Source of the DNA: Candidatus Eiseniibacteriota bacterium
GTDB lineage: Bacteria > Orphanbacterota > Orphanbacteria > Orphanbacterales > Orphanbacteraceae
Direction of reading: 5' to 3'
Length of the DNA stretch: 7,378 nt
Assembly: GCA_024276995.1 (NCBI GenBank)
Contig: JAJRWB010000010.1
Span: 1 to 7,378 of the forward strand
The notes below the pieces were generated by a model. That model searched no databases, had not been told where the DNA came from, and was given only the letters and a program-made list of their open reading frames with translations. Within the stretch, counting starts at the first letter, position 1. Every line of letters begins with the position of its first letter. This document shows positions 1-7,148 of the stretch, piece by piece. The translations under genes and the position numbers were made by a program.

Positions 1-68
1 ACTCACAAAAAGCCGACCCGCACGTCGCCGCCGTCGTTGCAGATCTCCTCGTGCCGCCTTCGATGTAA
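1..68 (+). CDS. possible 3' end of a rightward protein-coding gene (partial)
   Basis: From base 3 this frame reads without a stop to TAA at 66-68, giving about 21 residues that end in ADLLVPPSM. About two thirds of the codons end in G or C, and the residues (DPHVAAVVADLL) look like an ordinary amphipathic C-terminal helix. This is the most protein-like of the six frames here. The gene's body lies outside the window, so family and function cannot be given. It would be convergent with the beta-rich protein gene that ends at 135. The call is weak because so few codons are visible and because a good leftward promoter candidate lies just to its right, which could mean that a leftward transcript occupies this edge instead. 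Confidence 0.4.
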   Translation, partial: SQKADPHVAAVVADLLVPPSM

Positions 69-87
69 GAGAAATCGTCATGCTTTA

Positions 88-116
88 AATATAGCACGTT
101 CGATCCGAATCGTCAA
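88..116 (-). promoter_or_regulatory. sigma70-like promoter pointing left
   Basis: On the minus strand TTGACG (116-111) and TATATT (93-88) are separated by exactly 17 bases, in an AT-rich gap downstream of the stop codon at 137-135. The start point seven bases after the -10 box falls on A81, which is also the A of an ATG (81-79). Either a leftward gene or RNA starts here and leaves the window, or this is an antisense promoter over the end of the rightward gene. The match is sequence-only. Confidence 0.45.
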
Positions 117-134
117 CTATTTATGCGAGACTCT

Positions 135-815
135 CTAGCCGGAAAGAAGCACCGAGATGAAGAGAGTCGCGCCGGACAGATCGATGTCGGGCGTGCCTAG
201 ACCGTCGATTTCATCCACCTGTATCGCCGTCCACCTCGCCTTGACACCGATGCCGATCCTGCCGAGGAAAAAGGGGTACTCGTACGCCCCGAACAGGGAA
301 ACCCCCGGGCCGCCGCCGTTGCGCTCCGCCGTGTCGTCGGCGCGAAGGCGAAAGTATTGGGGATCCCCTTCCGCCGATGTCGGGTTCTCGACGGACGCCT
401 TGACGAGGTAGTAGTGGGCGAACAGGCCGGCCGCCCACCCTTTCCGGTCGGGTGGGGCGAACCGCTTCGTCCATCCGGTGGTGAAGGAGAACGAGAAAAG
501 CTGCAGCTTCGCCTTCGTTTCGGCGGGTGCGAAAGGGACGTCACTTCCCATTTCCGTTCGCTTCGAAAGGACGAGTCCGAATCCGGCGAGGAAGGAATTC
601 CGCGTTCCACGACGGAAGGAGAGGAGAAAATCGCCGTCGAAGGCGGGGCTTGGGTCGCGCGTGCCAAGGTCGTCGGCGGTCTGGGAAAGATCCCCCGACG
701 GGAAGAACGATATTCCCGGTGTAAAATAACTGTCCACCGAGAGCGCGGACGCGGGAAAGAGGGCGATCGCCAGGAGCATCGCCGTGACCGCAAGAAGATG
801 GTGGTTCGTGCTCAC
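135..815 (-). CDS. secreted beta-rich, probable outer-membrane barrel protein
   Basis: This 226-residue protein of unknown function is probably exported to the outer membrane. Residues 7-25 form a hydrophobic signal sequence (LLAVTAMLLAIALFPASA) with a signal-peptidase-I-like ASA at 22-24. The n-region has histidines and no Lys or Arg, which is unusual. The rest alternates short polar loops with amphipathic strands rich in aromatics and glycine (about 62-70, 73-84, 102-116, 127-142, 169-181, 184-201, 212-225), the pattern of a small eight-stranded barrel. The last residue is Gly, not the terminal Phe or Trp that is typical of barrel assembly substrates. The start is GTG, with no Shine-Dalgarno sequence before it. 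A perfect TATAAT lies six bases upstream, so a leaderless message is likely. An internal ATG at residue 13 would destroy the signal peptide. The gene is divergent from the 6S-like RNA. No enzyme motif is visible. The fold assignment is inference from the strand pattern. Confidence 0.72.
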   Translation of the reverse strand: MSTNHHLLAVTAMLLAIALFPASALSVDSYFTPGISFFPSGDLSQTADDLGTRDPSPAFDGDFLLSFRRGTRNSFLAGFGLVLSKRTEMGSDVPFAPAETKAKLQLFSFSFTTGWTKRFAPPDRKGWAAGLFAHYYLVKASVENPTSAEGDPQYFRLRADDTAERNGGGPGVSLFGAYEYPFFLGRIGIGVKARWTAIQVDEIDGLGTPDIDLSGATLFISVLLSG

Positions 816-821
816 CGGTCG

Positions 822-827
822 ATTATA
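822..827 (-). promoter_or_regulatory. -10 box of the beta-rich protein gene, probably leaderless
   Basis: The minus strand has a perfect TATAAT, and the GTG start codon begins six bases after it. The expected start of transcription is G816 or G815, leaving a leader of zero or one base. No convincing -35 box is found at a 16-18 base spacing, and there is no TG extension. The box is therefore a good but incomplete promoter, possibly helped by an activator. Confidence 0.5.
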
Positions 828-889
828 CCGTTTCTCCGGCTCGGAGTGGGCCTCGTCTTCGCCCGGTCGGATCTTTCGGAGCGTTTCGG

Positions 890-919
890 TTGACAGCCGC
901 TCACGTGCGGTGTTAGAGT
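890..919 (+). promoter_or_regulatory. promoter of the 6S-like RNA
   Basis: A consensus -35 box TTGACA (890-895) is followed after 18 bases by TAGAGT (914-919), which matches the -10 consensus at four of six positions. Transcription would start near 926. The spacer contains the palindrome CACGTG inside a CCGC...GCGG inverted repeat (897-910), a possible regulator site. The position directly upstream of the structured RNA supports the call. Confidence 0.6.
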
Positions 920-943
920 AAAGGTGAAAAGAAAAGGGGATTG

Positions 944-1131
944 AAATCCCTGCCAGGCGCGACGCATCCGTGTCTATTTAGAGCCAACAGCTTAAGTACG
1001 GGAACCTGTGCTTCGTGCGGGTAGAGCGAATGCCCCTTCGGGGGTGGCTCGAGCCGACCGAGAGGGAACCCACCTGGATTTATCCGGGTCTTAAGTAGTG
1101 CGGATGGACGGCCGAGGCGGGGATTTTTTTT
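944..1131 (+). ncRNA. ssrS: 6S-like regulatory RNA
   Basis: 6S RNA binds sigma70 RNA polymerase by mimicking an open promoter. The ends pair as AAATCCC (944-950) with GGGATTT (1120-1126), extended by T951-G1119, GCC with GGC (952-954/1116-1118) and GGC with GCC (956-958/1111-1113). CATCCG (965-970) pairs with CGGATG (1101-1106) and closes a large bubble. The 3' strand of the bubble carries a seven-pair hairpin (ACCTGGA 1072-1078, loop TTTA, TCCGGGT 1083-1089), placed like the 3' bubble hairpin of known 6S RNAs. The apical arm ends in CCCC-TTCG-GGGG (1033-1044) under GAGC/GCTC (1024-1027/1047-1050). GAGCCAACA at 981-989 resembles the 5' bubble strand that I recall from proteobacterial 6S RNAs. 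The paired body is about 183 nt, the usual 6S length. A strong promoter lies upstream and a T-run downstream. Motifs of SRP RNA and RNase P RNA are absent. I judged the match by structure and not by a covariance search, so another structured RNA is possible. Confidence 0.68.
1111..1131 (+). terminator. 3' end of the 6S-like RNA with T-run
   Basis: The 3' strand of the closing stem runs directly into eight T residues (1124-1131). The stem pairs with bases 944-958, so this is a long-range, terminator-like end and not a local hairpin. A second short T-run (1137-1141) follows. It lies between the RNA and the convergent gene ending at 1161. Confidence 0.45.
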
Positions 1132-1160
1132 CGAGTCTTTTCTGCGCGGACCGATGGACG

Positions 1161-1913
1161 CTACGAAAGGTCCAGGTCCGCCCCGGCGTCCGGATCGAGC
1201 TTCCGGAGCGCCTCGAGGGCCGCCTCGAACCGCCGCCTGTTCTCCTCGGAGGGCGTCTTCCGGTTCGCAAGATAGGCATCGAGCAGCGCGTTGCGCGCGG
1301 CGTGCAGCGCCTCGTTCCTCCCGATATCATCCATGTCCGCGTACAGGGCGATCATGTCGCGCTCATTCAGCTGCTCCATGAGGTTGAGGAACTCTCCGCG
1401 CATGAACGAGAGAACCTCCCTGTACGTATCGAAGCCGTACGAAAGCTTGGCGAGCACCGACGAAAGGGGCCGGTACCGTTCCGGGATTCGATCGGTGAGG
1501 GAGCACGCGAAACGATAGTAGGTCTTTCCCCGTTCGATGCTCGACAGGAGCGACGTGTCCACCGAGTCCGTCTCTCCCGGAACCTGGAAGAGCCCCGTCT
1601 GGAGGAGGAGATAGTCGGCGTTGATCCGGTAGACCCGGTACTTCATGACCGCCGTGCGCGCCTGGTCGAGGATTTCCGGCAGATCGGACTCGTAACCCGC
1701 CACGTAGCGGGCCGCCTCCCTGTGGAAGCCGTTCTTTACCATCGAATTGAGCAGAAGCGACAGGTAGACGTTCACGTCCTCGTCGAAATACTCGCTGTTC
1801 GACTCATGATCGGTGGCGATTCTCGACTGGAGAAGGGTGTCCAGCATGTACGAAAAGCTCGGGTCGCACTTCCCCCGTTTCATCAGCTCGTCGGTGTAGC
1901 GGTCGAGGCTCAT
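1161..1913 (-). CDS. hypothetical helical cytoplasmic protein
   Basis: I do not recognise this 250-residue protein. It has no signal peptide or membrane segment and is predicted to be mostly helical. Features are an acidic stretch at 36-48 (HESNSEYFDEDV), a hydrophobic helix at 49-60, a Tyr/Arg-rich segment at 91-104 (KYRVYRINADYLLL), a central region at 127-175 with several Tyr and Phe, and a charged C-terminal helix from about 222 (EENRRRFEAALEALRK) ending in an acidic tail. There is no nucleotide-binding loop, zinc cluster or helix-turn-helix that I can see. The start is chosen at the ATG (1913-1911) because GGAGG lies seven bases upstream. An in-frame ATG 16 codons earlier has no such site. 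The gene is divergent from the nitrilase-family gene and convergent with the 6S-like RNA. Codon use matches the neighbours, so it looks like a genuine native gene. It could belong to a family confined to this lineage. Confidence 0.8.
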   Translation of the reverse strand: MSLDRYTDELMKRGKCDPSFSYMLDTLLQSRIATDHESNSEYFDEDVNVYLSLLLNSMVKNGFHREAARYVAGYESDLPEILDQARTAVMKYRVYRINADYLLLQTGLFQVPGETDSVDTSLLSSIERGKTYYRFACSLTDRIPERYRPLSSVLAKLSYGFDTYREVLSFMRGEFLNLMEQLNERDMIALYADMDDIGRNEALHAARNALLDAYLANRKTPSEENRRRFEAALEALRKLDPDAGADLDLS

Positions 1914-1920
1914 ATCCGTT

Positions 1921-1925
1921 CCTCC
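1921..1925 (-). promoter_or_regulatory. Shine-Dalgarno site that sets the start at 1913
   Basis: GGAGG on the minus strand lies seven bases before the ATG at 1913-1911. It selects this start over the in-frame ATG at 1961, which lacks a comparable site. Confidence 0.7.
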
Positions 1926-1974
1926 GGGGATGAACTCGCTCTTTCCTCCTGCACGATCCATACCGGGAAAGCTC

Positions 1975-1988
1975 GAATCGGTCGATTC
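1975..1988. repeat. inverted repeat GAATCG-GT-CGATTC
   Basis: This perfect 6+6 inverted repeat with a two-base centre lies in the divergent intergenic region, on the side of the leftward hypothetical gene. It is a possible operator half-site pair. Nothing else supports a function. Confidence 0.35.
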
Positions 1989-2043
1989 CGATCTCCCTAG
2001 GAATCAACCGCTTCCAGGCGGACGGCGCATCCTTGCTCTGAAT

Positions 2044-2090
2044 TTGCGCAAGATTGCGCCCTTTTTGCAACACCTGTTGCGAAACGCAAC
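2044..2090. promoter_or_regulatory. palindrome cluster / candidate operator or RNA switch
   Basis: The 47 bases hold the palindrome TTGCGCAA (2044-2051), the inverted repeat GCAACA-CC-TGTTGC (2067-2080) and the perfect 15-base GTTGCG-AAA-CGCAAC (2076-2090). The last two share GTTGC (2076-2080) and cannot form together. TTGC recurs at 2044, 2054, 2065 and 2077, so the copies sit 10, 11 and 12 bases apart on one helix face. The cluster lies about 60 bases upstream of the rightward hydrolase start and 130 bases upstream of the leftward gene. It could be an operator bound by a dimeric repressor (LacI-family sites often use TTGCG/CGCAA halves) or a leader RNA with alternative hairpins. Confidence 0.5.
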
Positions 2091-2110
2091 GCTTTCGCGG
2101 TACGTTGTGG

Positions 2111-2120
2111 GCGGATCCGC
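2111..2120. repeat. 10-base palindrome GCGGATCCGC
   Basis: This perfect palindrome lies 28 bases upstream of the hydrolase start codon. In GC-rich DNA a ten-base palindrome is only mildly notable. It could form a small hairpin in the leader. Confidence 0.25.
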
Positions 2121-2148
2121 GGTCTCCCCCGAAAGGCTCTCGCAGCCG

Positions 2149-2949
2149 ATGAACGTCGCTTTCATTCAATTCGCTCCCCGTTTCGGTGAAGTGCGCCGGA
2201 ATCTCGATACCGCCGAGCGTCTCGCCCTCGAAAAGGCGGCCGACGCCGACCTGATCGTCCTGCCCGAACTCTTCTCCACCGGGTACCTCTTCCTTTCCCG
2301 CAGCGAGGCGTTCGATCTTTCCGAACCGTTTCCCGGAGGTCCCACAGGGGATTCGCTGGCGCGCATCGCCTCGAGGCTAGACGCGGCGGTCGTCGGAGGC
2401 ATGGCGGAGCGCGCGGGGGAGAAAGTGTACAATTCCGCCGCCCTCGTCCGGCCGGACGGGAGCTTCGAGATCTACCGGAAGAGCCATCTTTTCCTCGATG
2501 AGAAAGATTATTTCGACCGGAGCGACGGGCCGATTCGCGCGGTGGACGCCGCGGGCAGCCGGATCGGCATGATGATCTGCTTCGACTGGTACTTCCCGGA
2601 GGTCTGCCGCGTCCTCACGGTGCAGGGCGCCCGGGTGATCTGCCACCCGGCGAATCTGGTACTCCCGCACGCACCGGAGGCGATGCGGACCCGCTCTCTC
2701 GAAAACCGCGTCTTCACCATTACCGCGAATCGGTCGGGTGCCGACCGCCGCGGGGGGAGGGAACTTTCCTTTATCGGTATGAGCCAGGTGACGGCGCCCG
2801 ATGGTACGGTGCTCACCAGGGCGCCGGAAGAGGGGGAGCATGTCGCGGTGGTGGAAATCGACCCCCGCGCTGCGGAAGACAAGAGGATCACCGCGAAGAA
2901 CAACCTGCTCGAGGACAGGCGGCCCGAACTGTACGGCGACCTCCTCTGA
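2149..2949 (+). CDS. carbon-nitrogen hydrolase (nitrilase superfamily)
   Basis: This 266-residue enzyme of the nitrilase/amidase superfamily hydrolyses a non-peptide C-N bond in the cytoplasm through a Cys thioester. All three catalytic residues are visible: Glu40 in IVLPELFSTGY, Lys111 in YRKSHLF and Cys144 in GMMICFDWYFPE. The N-terminal strand MNVAFIQFAP and the late segment DPRAAEDKR are also typical, and the length fits single-domain members. CFDWYFPE resembles both the CYDLRFPE (omega-amidase-like) and CWDQWFPE (N-carbamoylputrescine amidase-like) motifs without matching either, so the substrate is unknown. The ATG at 2149 is chosen because the conserved N-terminal strand begins there. 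The Shine-Dalgarno site is weak (GAAAGG, 12 bases upstream). The frame stays open upstream to 1930, but that part is not protein-like. The gene is divergent from the hypothetical gene and convergent with cdaA, so it is probably a single-gene unit. Confidence 0.93.
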   Translation: MNVAFIQFAPRFGEVRRNLDTAERLALEKAADADLIVLPELFSTGYLFLSRSEAFDLSEPFPGGPTGDSLARIASRLDAAVVGGMAERAGEKVYNSAALVRPDGSFEIYRKSHLFLDEKDYFDRSDGPIRAVDAAGSRIGMMICFDWYFPEVCRVLTVQGARVICHPANLVLPHAPEAMRTRSLENRVFTITANRSGADRRGGRELSFIGMSQVTAPDGTVLTRAPEEGEHVAVVEIDPRAAEDKRITAKNNLLEDRRPELYGDLL

Positions 2950-3000
2950 CGTCGCGAAGCGAACGAGCCGACTCCGCCCGAAAGAAGGAGCGCTCCCGGA

Positions 3001-3020
3001 CGGAATCTCTCCCGATTCCG
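3001..3020. terminator. hairpin between convergent genes
   Basis: CGGAATC (3001-3007) and GATTCCG (3014-3020) form a perfect seven-pair stem around a six-base loop, four bases beyond the cdaA stop codon and 51 beyond the hydrolase stop. The symmetric position suits a shared terminator, but neither strand has a T-run after it. It may instead protect the 3' end or work with Rho. Confidence 0.42.
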
Positions 3021-3023
3021 GTG

Positions 3024-3833
3024 CTACGAAGCGGTGGTGGCGCCCGCCGGCGTCCGCGGCGTGACGGGGACGGGGGTCTTCATGATCTGGGCGAGGGATG
3101 TCATCAGGTCCTCGTCGTTGCCGCACCGGCCGAGCTTGCCACGGAAGACGACGGAAACATCGCCCGTCTCCTCGGAGATCACCACCACCACCGCGTCGGT
3201 TTCCTCCGTCATGCCGAGGGCGGCACGGTGGCGCGTGCCGTATTGCACGCCGTGCGATCGATCCTGCGAGAGGGGGAGTATGCAGCCGGCGGCGACGAGC
3301 GTCTCGTCGCGGATGATCACCGCCCCGTCGTGGAGGGGAGAGTAGTTCGTGAAGATCGTGACGATCAGCTCGGCGCTGATCTTCGCGTTCACCCGGTGTC
3401 CCGTTTCGATGATGTTCCGGAGCGACGCGTCTCGCTCGATGACGATCAGCCCGCCGATCCGCTTCCTCGACATGAGCCTCGCCGCCTTGACGATCTCCTC
3501 GAGATACTCGGTCGTTTCGATACGGAGGAAGAAGCGGAAAATGCGGAACTGGCCGGTCTGCGAAAGCGCCCGCCGCAGCTCGGGCTGGAAGAGGATCACG
3601 AATGCCACGAGCCAGATCGTCTTCAGGCTGGAGAAGATGCGGTTCAGCCCGGTGAGCTGGAACGTATCCGCCAGGAACGAGGCGAGATAGATGATCCCCA
3701 TGCCGAGAAACATCTGGGATGCCCGCGTCCCCTTGACGACGAGCAGCAGCCGGTAGAGAAGGAACCAGACGATCGCGAAATCCGCGATGTCGAAGATCCG
3801 GTATTGAAGGTGCTCCATCTGGAGCAGTTCCAC
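3024..3833 (-). CDS. cdaA: membrane diadenylate cyclase CdaA (DacA)
   Basis: CdaA makes cyclic di-AMP from two ATP at the inner membrane. The 269 residues match the family's usual length. Three membrane helices (about 15-33, 40-58, 72-84) are followed by a linker helix (about 105-122) and the DisA_N cyclase domain (about 125-235). The two signature motifs are intact: DGA at 169-171 in SPLHDGAVII, and GTRHRAA at 199-205. The C-terminal tail (254-269) is rich in Pro, Thr and Ala and probably flexible. The start is GTG at 3833: GGGGGAGG lies six bases upstream, inside the end of folP. The ATG five codons later lacks a good site. Only one base separates the gene from the folP stop, so the two are probably translationally coupled. 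In many bacteria cdaA is followed by cdaR/ybbR and glmM. Here the operon ends instead against a convergent gene. Confidence 0.95.
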   Translation of the reverse strand: MELLQMEHLQYRIFDIADFAIVWFLLYRLLLVVKGTRASQMFLGMGIIYLASFLADTFQLTGLNRIFSSLKTIWLVAFVILFQPELRRALSQTGQFRIFRFFLRIETTEYLEEIVKAARLMSRKRIGGLIVIERDASLRNIIETGHRVNAKISAELIVTIFTNYSPLHDGAVIIRDETLVAAGCILPLSQDRSHGVQYGTRHRAALGMTEETDAVVVVISEETGDVSVVFRGKLGRCGNDEDLMTSLAQIMKTPVPVTPRTPAGATTAS

Positions 3834-3834
3834 C

Positions 3835-4770
3835 TCAGGCCTCCCCCGATTCGATCGCCTCGGCCACGCGGACGGCGCGGAGAACGGAGCGCACGTCGTT
3901 AACGCGGAAGATGTCGGCGCCCGAGCGCACCGCGAGGACGCATGCGGCGATCGTCCCCTCGAGCCTCTCTTCCGCCGGCAGGTCGAGGATCGCCCCGATG
4001 AATGATTTCCTCGACGGTCCTAACAATATCGGAAAGCCGGTCGAACGCAATTCGAAAAGATGCCCGAGGAGACGGAGATTGTGAGTCGTCGTCTTGCCGA
4101 AGCCGATCCCCGGGTCGAGGACGATCTTCTCGCGACTCACGCCCGCCGCGACGGCGCGTGTCGCGGCGCCGGCCAGCTCGTCGCGCACCTCGGCCGTCAC
4201 GTCGGCGTAATCCGCCATCGACTGCATCTCCTTCGGCGTGCCGCGCGTGTGGCTGATCACGAGTCCCGCGCCGGTCGCCGCGGCCACGCCGGCGAGGTGG
4301 GGGTCGTGGGTCAGCCCGGAGACATCGTTGATCACCGAAGCGCCCGCTTCGACGGCGGCGGCGGCCACATCCGCCTTGCGCGTGTCGATCGAAACGGGAA
4401 TATCGAGCCGTTCGTTGAGGGCGCGGATCACCGGGACCACCCGTCGTATCTCCTCCGAGGCGGGAACTTCCTCGGAGCCGGGCCGTGTCGACTCTCCCCC
4501 CACATCGAGCAGCGAGGCGCCCTCTTCCGCCAAGGCGATTCCCCGGGCGACGGCGGTTTCCGTGTCGGCATATCGGCCGCCGTCGTAGAACGAGTCGGGC
4601 GTGATGTTCACGATCCCCATGATGGCGGAACGATCGGCGGAGAGGTTCACCCCCCATGCGTTGTAGAGCCGCCGCCGGAGATCACGGGCGGACGGCACCT
4701 CGTCGCCCCGCACGGAGCCGCTCCGGTCATCCCGCCCGGCGGGTTCGATGCGTGTGGATCGGTGATTCAT
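3835..4770 (-). CDS. folP: dihydropteroate synthase
   Basis: FolP joins p-aminobenzoate to dihydropterin pyrophosphate in folate synthesis in the cytosol. The 311 residues carry the TIM-barrel signatures in order: MGIVNITPDSF (51-61), DVGGESTRPG (89-98), SIDTRK (127-132), INDVSG (147-152), SHTRGTPKEMQ (173-183), LDPGIGFGK (218-226) and GPSRKSF (251-257). Two motifs are off consensus. The usual MHM(R/Q)G is SHTRG, with the His kept. The final RVHDV is RVNDV (289-293), so the His that helps bind the pterin pyrophosphate is Asn. A charged, probably disordered N-terminal extension of about 45 residues precedes the barrel. The start is the ATG at 4770, with AGGGG eight bases upstream and 37 bases after ftsH. 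The frame continues upstream to 4977, but only as the reverse-frame shadow of ftsH. Order ftsH-folP-cdaA suggests one operon. Confidence 0.95.
   Translation of the reverse strand: MNHRSTRIEPAGRDDRSGSVRGDEVPSARDLRRRLYNAWGVNLSADRSAIMGIVNITPDSFYDGGRYADTETAVARGIALAEEGASLLDVGGESTRPGSEEVPASEEIRRVVPVIRALNERLDIPVSIDTRKADVAAAAVEAGASVINDVSGLTHDPHLAGVAAATGAGLVISHTRGTPKEMQSMADYADVTAEVRDELAGAATRAVAAGVSREKIVLDPGIGFGKTTTHNLRLLGHLFELRSTGFPILLGPSRKSFIGAILDLPAEERLEGTIAACVLAVRSGADIFRVNDVRSVLRAVRVAEAIESGEA
3840..3847 (-). promoter_or_regulatory. Shine-Dalgarno site of cdaA inside folP
   Basis: GGGGGAGG covers the last codons of folP and lies six bases before the GTG of cdaA. This decides the GTG start and suggests that ribosomes finishing folP reinitiate on cdaA. 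Confidence 0.75.
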
Positions 4771-4807
4771 GGCGCCGTCCCCTGTCGCGCCCCGGCGAGA
4801 GAGGTCG

Positions 4808-6997
<2,190 letters not shown>

Positions 6998-7117
6998 GCT
7001 TCCTTGGCTCTGCTCGCTTCCTGCACGCGATCTCTCACGGAAACCTGGGGGCGAAGGCAAGGGTTTTCACACGGATCGAACCGTCCGCGCCGGGAGCATC
7101 CCCGCCGCGAAGAGCCG

Positions 7118-7144
7118 GTCCCCGGGGGACGTTCCCTCCTCCTT
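7118..7144 (-). promoter_or_regulatory. orphan Shine-Dalgarno sequence and hairpin between tilS and ftsH
   Basis: Five bases after the tilS stop codon the minus strand has AAGGAGGAGG (7144-7135), the strongest ribosome site of the window. No ATG, GTG or TTG follows within normal range. Four bases after it a GTC codon opens a 31-codon frame that ends at TGA. The bases 7118-7130 form a near palindrome (GTCCC-CGG-GGGAC). It could be a decayed start or a translational control element in the 151-base gap before ftsH. Confidence 0.35.
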
Positions 7145-7148
7145 GATC

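Noticed and set aside
1-81. Leaderless leftward gene beginning at ATG 81-79
   Set aside because: Only about 26 codons are visible. They are poor in third-position G/C and run through an Arg-rich stretch, so coding is not supported even though the promoter is good.
926-1131. SRP RNA, RNase P RNA or tmRNA as identity of the structured RNA
   Set aside because: The SRP GGUCAGGUCC/GGAAGCAG loop, the RNase P GAGGAAAGUC core and a tRNA-like acceptor end are all absent. Length and bubble layout fit 6S better.
1098-2000. Long rightward open frame of 300 codons
   Set aside because: It is antisense to the 250-residue protein gene, begins inside the 6S-like RNA, and its Arg/Val/Glu-rich product shows no domain. 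It is a shadow of strong third-position GC bias.
1930-2148. N-terminal extension of the hydrolase by 73 codons
   Set aside because: Nitrilase-family proteins begin at the strand MNVAFIQF. The upstream part crosses the palindrome cluster and the neighbour's ribosome site and does not look like protein.
6998-7060. Upstream TTG start for ftsH
   Set aside because: It has no Shine-Dalgarno site. An in-frame TGA lies just upstream, and the ATG at 6997 is preceded by AAGGA.
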